Of a DNA stretch of 64,000 bases, positions 26,259 through 34,779 are shown piece after piece. The stretch's first letter is position 1. The number at the start of each line of letters is the position of its first letter. This DNA comes from Pedobacter yonginensis (GTDB lineage: Bacteria; Bacteroidota; Bacteroidia; Sphingobacteriales; Sphingobacteriaceae). The notes under the pieces are model-generated. The model saw only the letters and a list, made by a program, of their open reading frames with translations, was not told the origin of the DNA and did no database searches. The translations under genes and the position numbers were made by a program. The DNA lies in NCBI RefSeq assembly GCF_003173595.1, contig NZ_QGNZ01000001.1, positions 1,240,001 to 1,304,000 of the forward strand, given 5' to 3'.

Positions 26259-26942
26259 CTATTTGATTTGACTAATTTCTGCCAATTGTTTTTTTATAGC
26301 GGGTAATGATTTGCTTGAAAAGCTGCGAATTGATTTATCTTTTGATTTTGCACCTGCTTCGTAGAGCGCGATTAGGCCTTTATAGTTTCGAGTGGTGGCA
26401 TTTATGTAAGCTTCGTCAAAGGCTTTGTCTGTGCGTTTATTGAGTGACTCTACTGATTGAGTTAAATCGCTGTCAGTCAGCACCATTTCGGTGTTGGCGC
26501 TGCTTTTGCTTATGGTTCCTGAATTGCCTGCCTCCCCTTGGTTTTGATTTCTCGATGTATCACGAAGATTTTCTGGGGCTGAATCTACCCGTCCATCTGG
26601 TCGTTGCCCTCCTTGTGGCTTAGTCATAGGCAAAGCAATGTTTTTAGTTTTGGCTAGTGCAATCAGTTCTTGATTTGACTTGCTGTACTGATCAATCATC
26701 ATTTCCCCAATGGCTTTAAGTTTTGGGTTTGTAGCTTTTTTTGAGGCTAAGCCACCCATCTGAATGGCTTTCATTCCGTAAAGCACAGCCTGGTTAATGA
26801 ATACATCCGGGGCGATGTTATCTTGATAGACAGGGTTAATTGAATACGCCTGAATGCTATTTTCGGTTGACTTAGCTCTTGCTGGTATTGTGCTGTACAA
26901 TACGAATACAAAGAACACCGCTCGTGAGAAATAATTTTTCAT
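26259..26942 (-). CDS. Periplasmic DUF4142 protein
   Basis: A 227-residue exported protein. The signal peptide ends at about residue 23 (STIPARAK). A DUF4142-type four-helix bundle is split by a low-complexity linker (about residues 110-150, QGGQRPDGRVDSAPEN). The family helix NQAVLYGMKAIQMGGLASKK and the KAFDEAYINATTRNY...LYEAGAKS block are clear. DUF4142 proteins are ferritin-like helical bundles without an established reaction. It probably heads a two-gene operon with the gene at 25639. Confidence 0.8.
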   Translation of the reverse strand: MKNYFSRAVFFVFVLYSTIPARAKSTENSIQAYSINPVYQDNIAPDVFINQAVLYGMKAIQMGGLASKKATNPKLKAIGEMMIDQYSKSNQELIALAKTKNIALPMTKPQGGQRPDGRVDSAPENLRDTSRNQNQGEAGNSGTISKSSANTEMVLTDSDLTQSVESLNKRTDKAFDEAYINATTRNYKGLIALYEAGAKSKDKSIRSFSSKSLPAIKKQLAEISQIK

Positions 26943-27122
26943 AGGAAATCTATTAAATACTTATAGACAACCCGATTAAGCAAAGAAAGGTTTCGAGAAA
27001 TTGAGCGAATTGGAAGTGATGGGGTTTTGGATCGTTTTTTATTTAATGAAAAGGTAAAGGAATTGACAAACCTTTAAGCATTTGTCTGTTTTGGAGATTA
27101 AATGCTTTCTAGGTTTGTTTTT

Positions 27123-27893
27123 TTAGTCAATCTCAATCCAAACTGGTGCATGGTCGCTTGTTTTCTCCCAGCCGCGAACGTCTAAATTTACTCCTGCAGA
27201 CTTTAGTCGCTTATCTAGATGCGGACTCAACAAAAAATGGTCAATTCTCAATCCAGCATTCCGGCCATAAGCATTACGGAAATAATCAAAAAACGTATAA
27301 ATCACTTCAGTTGGGTATAGTTTCCGAATGGCATCTGTCCAACCCTGATCTACCAAGGTTTTAAAGGCTTGCCTAACTTCTGGTCTAAACAAGGCATCAT
27401 CTACCCAGCGTTCGGGTTTGTACACGTCTAGTTCTGTTGGCATTACGTTATAATCACCACAAATCACGGTCGGTAAATCGTAGCTCAATAATTTTGCAGC
27501 GTGTAATTGTAAGCGTTCGAACCAGCGCAGTTTGTACTCTAGTTTTGGGCCTGGGGCAGGGTTGCCATTAGGCAGGTACAAACAGCCTACCACAATTCCT
27601 TCTATCATGGCTTCGATGTATCGGCTGTGTTCATCATCTGGGTCGCCTGGCAATCCTCTCCTTAATTCTTTTATTTCCAGTCCACGTGCTAAAATAGCGA
27701 CACCATTCCAGCTTTTCTGCCCAAGCCAAATGGCATTGTAGCCTGCATCTTTAATGGCCTGTTCCGGAAATTTTTCTTGCGGCGCTTTCAGCTCCTGCAA
27801 GCAAACCACATCGGGCTGGGCTTCTTCTAGCCAGCGCAAAAGCACAGGCAATCTTCCATTAACACCATTTACATTGTAAGTTGCTATTCTCAT
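27123..27893 (-). CDS. xth: Exodeoxyribonuclease III
   Basis: A 256-residue endonuclease/exonuclease/phosphatase-fold enzyme. Catalytic blocks are visible: ATYNVNGVNGR (residues 3-13), CLQELKAP (metal-binding Glu), GDYNVMP (about residues 145-151), RIDHFLLSP and the terminal SDHAPVWIEI (catalytic Asp-His). It acts as an AP endonuclease and 3'-5' exonuclease in base excision repair. Length is normal. It is monocistronic by spacing. Confidence 0.93.
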   Translation of the reverse strand: MRIATYNVNGVNGRLPVLLRWLEEAQPDVVCLQELKAPQEKFPEQAIKDAGYNAIWLGQKSWNGVAILARGLEIKELRRGLPGDPDDEHSRYIEAMIEGIVVGCLYLPNGNPAPGPKLEYKLRWFERLQLHAAKLLSYDLPTVICGDYNVMPTELDVYKPERWVDDALFRPEVRQAFKTLVDQGWTDAIRKLYPTEVIYTFFDYFRNAYGRNAGLRIDHFLLSPHLDKRLKSAGVNLDVRGWEKTSDHAPVWIEID

Positions 27894-28026
27894 AATCTTT
27901 CCTATCCTTCAAATATCTAAATAAAATTTTTGCTTTGTTGTAAATCTTAACAAGTAACGGATTTATTTTGCTTGGAAATTTGCATTTCTATTGATGAAGA
28001 ATACAGGAGAAAAATCCTAATTTTGA

Positions 28027-28917
28027 TTGATGCAAATCCCTACCGCCACCCATAACTTTCCCATTTATCATTTAGAACCCGATGAAACTGGAAATCAACA
28101 TTTTAGGGTTTATAACTTTACAGGCACGTTACCTCAGCAAACGGAATTGCTCATCCCTCATCGAAAAGATCATTTTTTAATTGTTTTGGTTCGGAAAGCA
28201 GGCACTCGCCAATGGATAGATCTCGAACCCTTCATCCTAAAAGACAATACCGTTTATTTTTCAGGACCAGAAAATATAATTGTTAAAGAAGAATTTAAGG
28301 AACTTTGGAGCACTGGCTTGGCTTTTACCAGTTCATTTGTCTCTTTACATGGTGGTGAAGCGCTGCTCAGTCTTCCACTTATTCAAAATGTTCAAAATGG
28401 TCATGAGCTTTTGCTTAGTGAGAAAGATTTGGGTTTTATCGAAGATTTATTGCTCAAAATTAATGCAGAATACCAGCAACCCAATGAATGGCAACAGCGT
28501 ATGCTGATGGCCTACCTAAGCCTATTACTAACGTATTTGAGTAAACTCTATACCGAACAGTTCAAAGTTAGTGATTGTGTCGGTGATCAGATTATACTTA
28601 AAAAATTTCACGCAAAAATAGATGAGTGTTTTCAGCAATGCCATGAGGTGGGCGATTATGCTTCTATGTTAAATATTTCGGCAGGCCATTTAAGCGAGTT
28701 GGTTAAAACACAAAGTGGAAAACCGGCCATAAAGCACATTCACGACCGATTGGTATTGGAAGCTCGGCGTTTGTTGTTTCACACTGCAAAATCATCAAAA
28801 GAAATCGCTTATGATCTTGGCTTTTCAGATGCTTCTTATTTCAATCGCTTTTTTAAACGCGAAACCTCCACAACGCCCGCTGGATATCGAAACCAAATCC
28901 GTGAAATGTACCATTAA
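28027..28917 (+). CDS. AraC-family transcriptional regulator
   Basis: A 296-residue regulator with an N-terminal cupin-like sensing region (about residues 15-170) and a C-terminal double helix-turn-helix (about 200-293). The AraC signature SSKEIAYDLGFSDASYFNRFFKRETSTTPAGYR is recognisable in its two halves (KEIAYDLGFSDASYFNRFFK; TTPAGYR). The SDR oxidoreductase follows 64 bp downstream on the same strand with its own -7 box. In such pairs the regulator often controls the enzyme, which is inference here. Confidence 0.92.
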   Translation: MMQIPTATHNFPIYHLEPDETGNQHFRVYNFTGTLPQQTELLIPHRKDHFLIVLVRKAGTRQWIDLEPFILKDNTVYFSGPENIIVKEEFKELWSTGLAFTSSFVSLHGGEALLSLPLIQNVQNGHELLLSEKDLGFIEDLLLKINAEYQQPNEWQQRMLMAYLSLLLTYLSKLYTEQFKVSDCVGDQIILKKFHAKIDECFQQCHEVGDYASMLNISAGHLSELVKTQSGKPAIKHIHDRLVLEARRLLFHTAKSSKEIAYDLGFSDASYFNRFFKRETSTTPAGYRNQIREMYH

Positions 28918-28956
28918 AACAGTTGGATGTGTTACCGCCAATAAAAATTGTGCAGG

Positions 28957-28964
28957 TAGCTTTG
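28957..28964 (+). promoter_or_regulatory. -7 box of the SDR gene
   Basis: TAGCTTTG matches TAnnTTTG, 17 bp before the SDR ATG. Confidence 0.45.
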
Positions 28965-28981
28965 TATTATAAAAAAAAGAC

Positions 28982-29719
28982 ATGAAAACAGTATTAATAA
29001 CAGGTGCTAACAAAAGCATTGGCTTTGAAACAGCCAGACAATTATTGGAAAAGGGATATTATGTGTATTTAGGTTGCCGCGATCTTAAAAAAGGAGAGGA
29101 TGCGATTAAGCAGCTCCATGCCGAAGGTTTAACGCAGGTTGAAGCTATACAAATTGATGTGGATGATTTGGAATCAATTAAAAACGCCCGCAAAGTTTTG
29201 GGAGCAAAAATAAAGATTTTGGATGTGTTGATTAACAATGCAGGCATTGGAGGGGCGATGCCTCAAAATGCCTTAGAAACTGATATGAAGGTATTTACGG
29301 ATGTCTTTCAAACCAATTTCTTTGGCGTAATAGCGGTAACGCAGGCGTTTTTCGATTTAATGAATGCCTCATTAGCACCAAGAATTGTGAATGTGACTTC
29401 GGGATTGGGTTCACTGGCCTTACATAATGACCCATCTTGGAAACATTTTGCAGTAAAGCCAACAGCTTATGTTGCATCAAAAGCTGCTCTAAATGCTTAT
29501 ACCATTGTTTTGGCCAATAATTTAAAGGATACCGCTTTCAAAGTGAATGCCGTTGATCCAGGCTATACCGCTACCGATTTCAATAACCATTCTGGCCCAG
29601 GTACCGTGCCAGATGCCGCAGCGCGGGTAGTTAAGGCCGCCCTTCTACCAGACGATGGGCCCAGTGGTCAATTCTATAGTGACGACAATGCGCCTGATAC
29701 AGGAATAAGCCCTTGGTAA
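28982..29719 (+). CDS. Short-chain dehydrogenase/reductase
   Basis: A 245-residue Rossmann enzyme. The cofactor motif TGANKSIGFE (residues 7-16), NNAGIGG (about 85-91), the catalytic Ser in NVTSGLGSL and the catalytic YVASK (about 163-167) are all present. The TGxxxxIG spacing and an Arg/Lys after the second strand (GCRDLKKG) suggest NADPH preference. The substrate is unknown. A hairpin follows the stop codon. Confidence 0.92.
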   Translation: MKTVLITGANKSIGFETARQLLEKGYYVYLGCRDLKKGEDAIKQLHAEGLTQVEAIQIDVDDLESIKNARKVLGAKIKILDVLINNAGIGGAMPQNALETDMKVFTDVFQTNFFGVIAVTQAFFDLMNASLAPRIVNVTSGLGSLALHNDPSWKHFAVKPTAYVASKAALNAYTIVLANNLKDTAFKVNAVDPGYTATDFNNHSGPGTVPDAAARVVKAALLPDDGPSGQFYSDDNAPDTGISPW

Positions 29720-29730
29720 ACGCGTATAAA

Positions 29731-29762
29731 AACCAATTCTAGCTTATTTCCTAGGATTGGTT
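29731..29762 (+). terminator. Hairpin after the SDR gene
   Basis: Stem AACCAATTCTAG/CTAGGATTGGTT with one mismatch and an 8-nt loop, 11 bp after the stop. The following T-tract is short (TTT), so it is a weak intrinsic terminator at best. Confidence 0.5.
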
Positions 29763-29869
29763 TCCCATCTATATCTGAGCAAAGTTAACAACTCCGCAAT
29801 TGTTAACAATTAAGCTAAACTTCTAGCCATCAATTGGGTTATATTATCAGAACATCAAAATAGAAGCTT

Positions 29870-30232
29870 ATGAAAAAGTGCATCTATGTAGTTGAGGATA
29901 ACCCAAGCATTCGGGAAATTATAGAGTTTTTGCTTACGGAAGAACTTTACGATGTGAGGACTTGCGTTGGCACCAAAGACTTTTGGCAAAAAATGCAGGA
30001 GCATATGCCCGATTTGGTGATCCTAGATATCATGCTGGGCGATGGCAATGGATTGGACATTTGCAACCAATTGAAGCACAGCATTAAAACCTATCAAATT
30101 CCGGTTATGATGATGTCTGCCAACAATCATTTGAATGATGTAAAATCCAAATGCGATGCAGAAGACTTCATCAACAAGCCTTTTGATTTGAATGATTTTG
30201 CCAATCGGGTGGAAAAATACGTATCAAATTAG
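29870..30232 (+). CDS. Stand-alone response-regulator receiver domain
   Basis: A 120-residue CheY-like protein. All canonical residues are present: acidic pair E9-D10, phospho-Asp D53 (LVILDIML), Thr/Ser-position MMSA, and Lys in INKPFD (about residue 107). There is no output domain. It could be a phosphate sink or partner for one of the orphan PAS kinases in this window (13276 or 22909). No genetic linkage proves this. Confidence 0.88.
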   Translation: MKKCIYVVEDNPSIREIIEFLLTEELYDVRTCVGTKDFWQKMQEHMPDLVILDIMLGDGNGLDICNQLKHSIKTYQIPVMMMSANNHLNDVKSKCDAEDFINKPFDLNDFANRVEKYVSN

Positions 30233-30280
30233 ATTCTTGTAACATTATCACAACTTAACCCAAACAAAATAGCAGATGAT

Positions 30281-30288
30281 TATCTTCG
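30281..30288 (+). promoter_or_regulatory. -7 box of the S1/P1 nuclease gene
   Basis: TATCTTCG, 4 bp before the ATG at 30293. Transcription would begin at or next to the start codon, implying a leaderless mRNA. Confidence 0.45.
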
Positions 30289-30292
30289 CGGC

Positions 30293-31096
30293 ATGAAGAA
30301 ATACCTAAGCATTTTTGCTTTATTAATAGTTTCAATTATAATAATTTCTTGGGGTTTTAAAGGGCATAAAACCGTTGCTAGCATTGCGGATAGGCACTTG
30401 AGTGGGGAAGCAAAAGCTGCAGTTAAAGAATTGCTTGGCAACGAATCAATTCAAGATGCAAGTACTTGGGCAGATGAAATCCGAAATCAGCCAGAATATA
30501 AAAACACAGGGAATTGGCATTTCATCAACTTACCTCTTGGTTTAAACAAAGGGCAGCTTAAAGATTCGGTTGAACATCTTCAGGTGGAAAATTTGTTTCA
30601 GGCATACAATCTAAATCTTTCGCTATTGCAAAATCCCAATGAATCGAAGGCAAAGAAAATTGAGGCTTTGAAATTTATCATTCACTTGGTTGGTGATGTC
30701 CATCAACCGATGCACATTAGCCGGGCAGAAGATAAAGGCGGCAATACCATACAAGTACAGTTTATGGGTAAGGGTACAAATTTACACTCGCTTTGGGATA
30801 GTAAATTAATTGACTATCAAAACTTAAGCATTGAGCAAATGGCTGAAAACGACTCGGTTTCTCGCCGCCAAATTAGAAAATGGCAACGTGCAAAACCGAT
30901 GGACTGGATTTTTGAAAGTTATCAAATTAGCAGTCAGATTTATGCTTCCACCCCATCGGGTAGTATTTTAACTGAAGACTATTATAAAGCCAATATCGGC
31001 ATTGCAAACCAACGCATGGAAATGGCGGGTATTCGCTTGGCTGGTGTTTTAAACAAATTGTTTAAGCATGGCATATCATATTCTGAAAAAAATTAA
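30293..31096 (+). CDS. Secreted S1/P1-family nuclease
   Basis: A 267-residue exported phosphodiesterase. After a hydrophobic signal (LSIFALLIVSIIIIS) the mature protein starts WGFKGHKTVASIA, supplying the N-terminal Trp and first His that bind zinc in this family. Further ligands follow: ASTWADEIR, GNWHFINLP, FIIHLVGDVHQPMH and GTNLHSLWDSKLI. It should cleave single-stranded DNA/RNA and 3'-nucleotides outside the cytoplasm using three zinc ions. The -7 box sits 4 bp before the ATG. Confidence 0.92.
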   Translation: MKKYLSIFALLIVSIIIISWGFKGHKTVASIADRHLSGEAKAAVKELLGNESIQDASTWADEIRNQPEYKNTGNWHFINLPLGLNKGQLKDSVEHLQVENLFQAYNLNLSLLQNPNESKAKKIEALKFIIHLVGDVHQPMHISRAEDKGGNTIQVQFMGKGTNLHSLWDSKLIDYQNLSIEQMAENDSVSRRQIRKWQRAKPMDWIFESYQISSQIYASTPSGSILTEDYYKANIGIANQRMEMAGIRLAGVLNKLFKHGISYSEKN

Positions 31097-31178
31097 ATCC
31101 TGTTGAAAGGGGTGCATGGGTTAAATATAATGTGATGGAAAGATGCATTATTGAAATCACCAGCCCTCAAAATTCCCT

Positions 31179-31186
31179 ATCTTTGC
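31179..31186 (+). promoter_or_regulatory. -7 box deciding the start of the DUF6965 gene
   Basis: Perfect TATCTTTG followed by CAGC and then the ATG at 31190. An in-frame start at 31151 would lie upstream of this promoter and is rejected. Confidence 0.55.
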
Positions 31187-31189
31187 AGC

Positions 31190-31408
31190 ATGAGCATCCC
31201 CGACATACAAAAACTTGAAGAATTCTTTGCGAAGGCCGAAAAACCCGAAATCCCATTGATGCTGAATCCGGCCACGCAGATTAATGATTATGAACACTTT
31301 TTGGAAAGTCATTTTACACCGCTTAAGCACAACCCCACGAGTAAGGTAAACCAACCATTGTTATGGAGGTTAAAGGCACTAAAACTTTTGATAGAATCTA
31401 ACGCGTAA
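31190..31408 (+). CDS. Small DUF6965-like protein
   Basis: A 72-residue soluble protein. The pattern (I..LEEFF..AE.P, then LNPATQINDYEHFLESHFTPLKHN, then a helical end PLLWRLKALK) resembles the DUF6965 family of small Bacteroidetes proteins of unknown function. It starts 4 bp after a perfect -7 box, so the transcript is probably leaderless. No operon partner is evident. Confidence 0.65.
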   Translation: MSIPDIQKLEEFFAKAEKPEIPLMLNPATQINDYEHFLESHFTPLKHNPTSKVNQPLLWRLKALKLLIESNA

Positions 31409-31617
31409 TTTTCCGTTTCGGATTCTTTCCCTCGAAGCTCATAAGAAATGTAAGGCACGAAGTTCATGTTCGAAATGGCGCTCGTAACATCGTTTTTAGG
31501 CTGCAAAATGTTATTTGGCATTCTAAAAATCGACTATGGTTAAGACTTCAATTTGTTATCCACAATATCTGGGAATCAAACACCAAGGTTTGATGATTAA
31601 AGTGTTCAATGTTAATT

Positions 31618-33192
31618 TTATTCAAAAATGATGGTTGATATTGAACGTGCAGGAAGCAACAATTGACTGTTTAACGCGTCGATTTTTTCTGGTTGCAAAT
31701 TCACCTGCTCATCGGATGTGGTAAGATAGCGTGTGCCTTTTTTATAGGCATGTAAGGTATTCATCCTCTCAATTTTTACTTGTTGTGCAACATAGCCATA
31801 GTTGATTGCAACAGTGACTAACTTTCCTGCCCCATCAACAAATGCAGCGGTTAGCAGATTTTTATCCTTTGATCTTGTTTTCGAATCCGTTTTGTTTTCT
31901 GTTGAGAGTCTTGTCATGCCCGGTTTAACAAAACGGCTAAAATGACCAAGAATCCAAAGGTTTTTTGTGGGTGTAAAATTTCCATTCTTAAAATCGGGAT
32001 CTGGTTGCAAGGCGATGAGGTAATAGCGTGTATTCATGGTGGCACTACCAGGTTCGTAGGCATTCCAGAACTGCCAAGCCGTGGCATTGCCTACTGTTAA
32101 ATCGGTATGAATAACTTTGGAAAGGAATAAGGCACAATCCATTGCCGTGCGATCGGTTTTTTGCCCTTCTTTAAAACCGTCTGCTAACATCGAATATTCT
32201 GATTGCCAGAAATGAATGTTATACTTTTTAACGGTATCGGCCAGGTGTTGGCGTGTGCTTAATAATTCGTCGTTATTGCCTTCGGTAAAGTAACTGTGCC
32301 CTGCAATGGTTTTTGAAACATGTTTTAAATTGCCTATATAAAATTGGCTTTTCTGACCAAAAAACTGCTGGATTTGGTTGGATGCCTTGCCAGAACCGTT
32401 GTACAAATAGTTTAACATTCCAGCTTCTGGAATGATAATTTTGCTCTTCAGCTTTGCTGTTTCAAACTGATCGTTTAATGCTTTGGTTATTTTGAAAATC
32501 TCGTCGTTTGTCCAAGGGCTTCCTTCCTGATCTGCCTCCATATACTTGCGCGACCAATCCCACTGAGGCTCATTAACCGGGCTTACATAATCGAAATGAA
32601 AACCCACTTCGTCGAAATGTTTGGTTACATTTGTTAAAAACCTGGCATAATCGATATATGAATCGGCTTTAAGATTCGATTGATAATCCTTTTCGGTTTT
32701 AAAACCAAGTCCGTTTTTGGTGTATTGTACTGGAGGTGAGTTCGAAAATGCAATTAGCGTTTCTACGCCGTAATCTTTGGCTTTTTGCAGAAAAAAGCGA
32801 TAGCCTTCTTGTTTTGTCCAATCGTAAGTACCATCTGAGTTTAAAAATGAATCGGATCTTTTTCGGAAATCTTTGATTCCGCTTTTATCGCCTTGTTCTA
32901 ATGTACCAGCGCCAATGTTAAATCTCCAAGCAGAGAGTGCGATGCCTAAAGGCTGCCCATTTTCATCGCTTTGCTTGCTGAAGAGCAGTTCTGCAATGCG
33001 TTCCTTTTTTTCAGTGGGCCAATATTTTCCGATACCTTCAGAAAACCAACAGCCTGATGAACCAATATTTTCGATTACCTGCATTTTCTTTTTGAAATCG
33101 ACCTTGATGTAGATTACAGAATCTGGCTGCTGAGCTAAACCATTGAATGTTTGAATTATACATACAAAGAATAGGACGATTGATGTTTTCAT
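31618..33192 (-). CDS. Secreted GH30-family glycoside hydrolase
   Basis: A 524-residue exported enzyme. The signal peptide ends at about residue 20 (FNGLAQQ). A (beta/alpha)8 barrel is followed by a C-terminal beta domain (from about residue 430, ending LLPARSISTIIF). The acid/base Glu is in VSPVNEPQWDW (about residue 208) and the nucleophile in HFWQSEYSML (about 330). The IENIGSSGCWFSEGIG opening and the overall length fit GH30 members related to endo-beta-1,6-galactanases. The substrate, a beta-1,6-galactan such as plant arabinogalactan, is inferred from the family. Confidence 0.85.
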   Translation of the reverse strand: MKTSIVLFFVCIIQTFNGLAQQPDSVIYIKVDFKKKMQVIENIGSSGCWFSEGIGKYWPTEKKERIAELLFSKQSDENGQPLGIALSAWRFNIGAGTLEQGDKSGIKDFRKRSDSFLNSDGTYDWTKQEGYRFFLQKAKDYGVETLIAFSNSPPVQYTKNGLGFKTEKDYQSNLKADSYIDYARFLTNVTKHFDEVGFHFDYVSPVNEPQWDWSRKYMEADQEGSPWTNDEIFKITKALNDQFETAKLKSKIIIPEAGMLNYLYNGSGKASNQIQQFFGQKSQFYIGNLKHVSKTIAGHSYFTEGNNDELLSTRQHLADTVKKYNIHFWQSEYSMLADGFKEGQKTDRTAMDCALFLSKVIHTDLTVGNATAWQFWNAYEPGSATMNTRYYLIALQPDPDFKNGNFTPTKNLWILGHFSRFVKPGMTRLSTENKTDSKTRSKDKNLLTAAFVDGAGKLVTVAINYGYVAQQVKIERMNTLHAYKKGTRYLTTSDEQVNLQPEKIDALNSQLLLPARSISTIIFE

Positions 33193-33695
33193 TTAAGGGA
33201 GGAGATTTGATTTTAGAATCTTCTGTGGACAGAAAATTTTACCTTAAAAAATGCAGGGTGCATAAGCACCCTGCAACATTCTTTGGGATTTGAAGTACCA
33301 TCTAGATTGGACACCAGGTGTTAGTCTTTTTTGCTTATAAAATCATAGCTTAATGTTACCTCTCACCGCAACTTTAAAATAGCAAACCAGACCCAAATCA
33401 GGAGATATATCGTCACCAGGGTTAAATATAATTCAAAAAATGCGATCCGATATTATTTTCGCCAAATATTTTTTGTAAAGAATTTATGCATACCAAAACC
33501 GAATCTTTTCCAAACCAATTCTCATCTTTTTTACAGAAAATACGTGCTGTAAACCAATGCATTATAATTACAAACCTAAAATTTGTAAATAACCTGTTCA
33601 TTCAAGAAACAATTATTAAAAAATGAACAAAATGATTTTTTTCAAAAAAAACTATTCCAGTATATTTAACATCGAAAACCCCAAATCAAATCCTT
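33193..33695. other. 500-bp gap with an orphan terminator
   Basis: No supported coding frame on either strand. It holds the hairpin at 33252-33275 and, further right, AT-rich sequence that must include the promoter of the receiver gene at 33696. A short palindrome ACACC-A-GGTGT lies at 33311-33321. Confidence 0.5.
33252..33275 (-). terminator. Strong orphan intrinsic terminator upstream of GH30
   Basis: Perfect 10-bp stem TGCAGGGTGC/GCACCCTGCA with a 4-nt loop followed by six T on the minus strand. The GH30 gene begins 59 bp further on, and nothing coding is seen upstream on that strand. It terminates either an unrecognised small RNA or a GH30 leader. Confidence 0.65.
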
Positions 33696-34106
33696 ATGAA
33701 TGGCTCAAAAAGAGCAGCTTACAGTTGTGTGATTATTGATGATGACAAAGCAATGGTGCATATTTTAGAGCACTATGTTTCTTTAACGGAAAAGTTAGCG
33801 CTTAAATGTAGCTTTACTGACCCACTGGATGCCACGGCTGCTTTCTGGAAATTTGAGAAAGTAGATTTTCTTCTAATTGATATTGAAATGGGCGTTTCGG
33901 GTATTGATATTGCCAGAATGCTAAGGGAGAAGGTTGCCTACGTAATTTTTATAACTGCACATCGCAATTACGCTATGGATGCTTTTGCGGAGGGCGATCG
34001 CTTTTTGGTTAAGCCACTTAATTTCGATCAATTTTTAGAAACCATTAACAGCATTATAGCAAGAGATCGAAGCAAAAATTTATTGGGTAAAAAAAAACAT
34101 TCATGA
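33696..34106 (+). CDS. LytTR-type receiver domain lacking its DNA-binding domain
   Basis: A 136-residue receiver: acidic residues IIDDD (14-17), phospho-Asp D62 (LLIDIEM), ITAH and the conserved Lys in FLVKPL. The DIEM..SGIDIAR and AMDAFAEG patterns are those of Bacteroidetes LytR/AlgR-type regulators. The protein ends (KNLLGKKKHS) just where the LytTR DNA-binding domain normally starts. It acts by protein contact or is a truncated derivative; no LytTR fragment was seen downstream. Confidence 0.8.
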   Translation: MNGSKRAAYSCVIIDDDKAMVHILEHYVSLTEKLALKCSFTDPLDATAAFWKFEKVDFLLIDIEMGVSGIDIARMLREKVAYVIFITAHRNYAMDAFAEGDRFLVKPLNFDQFLETINSIIARDRSKNLLGKKKHS

Positions 34107-34171
34107 ATCAAAAAAAGCAGTTTCATTAAACCTTCCGAGTTAATTCTTGTTTCTTTATAAATCCCTTAGTT

Positions 34172-34414
34172 ATGGCAAATCAAGAAAACAAGAATACAGG
34201 CCTAGAAAATGGCAACGAAAGAAAAGATCAGGAACAACTTAATCAAAAAGCTTTAGGGAACGACGACATCCAGCCAAAGCCTGAAAACAACAACGATTTG
34301 CTCAATACGCCTAAAACTACAGGAACAGGATCGAACCCTGCTGGTGCAAGGCCCGATTCTCTCATTGTGCATGAAGATGAGGAAGGAGACAAACGCTACG
34401 AAAAGGGTGAATAG
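34172..34414 (+). CDS. Small hydrophilic protein of unknown function
   Basis: An 80-residue protein very rich in Asn, Glu, Asp, Lys and Gly (NKNTGLENGNERKDQEQLNQ), probably disordered. It has no signal, membrane segment or motif. Its composition resembles small stress-related hydrophilic proteins, but no function can be assigned. It converges tail-to-tail on the next gene, with 1 bp between the stop codons. Confidence 0.6.
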   Translation: MANQENKNTGLENGNERKDQEQLNQKALGNDDIQPKPENNNDLLNTPKTTGTGSNPAGARPDSLIVHEDEEGDKRYEKGE

Positions 34415-34415
34415 A

Positions 34416-34655
34416 TTATAAAACGATATCGCTTATCGGGGCATCCTGACTCGAATCGTGCCCATATTGGGTATGTTCGTTATATGATGCCTTTAAATTT
34501 TCCAAATATTCTTTAAGGTTATCGATTTTGTCGTTAACCATTTCAACTTCATTTGCATTATGGTCTGCCGCGCCATCCATACTGTTCATTACTTCTAACG
34601 AATAGTCCATAAAGTCTTTAAGATTTTCGGATAGGAGTTGTTTTTTTTCAATCAT
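34416..34655 (-). CDS. Small helical protein of unknown function
   Basis: A 79-residue acidic protein predicted to be largely helical with coiled-coil character (EVEMVNDKIDNLKEYLENLK). No known motif. Its stop codon is 1 bp from that of the convergent small gene at 34172. Confidence 0.6.
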   Translation of the reverse strand: MIEKKQLLSENLKDFMDYSLEVMNSMDGAADHNANEVEMVNDKIDNLKEYLENLKASYNEHTQYGHDSSQDAPISDIVL

Positions 34656-34752
34656 CGCTTAATTTTTAGGAAGAACAATGTTGGGCTTAAATAGTTGAGA
34701 GAAAATTCAAATTTGTTTTTGTTTAGTTGAATCCGAACTGCGTAATTTATTT

Positions 34753-34760
34753 TATTTTCG
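34753..34760 (+). promoter_or_regulatory. -7 box of the GNAT gene
   Basis: TATTTTCG, one base off TAnnTTTG, 19 bp upstream of the ATG at 34780. Confidence 0.35.
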
Positions 34761-34779
34761 CTCCTTAAAACAAAATACA

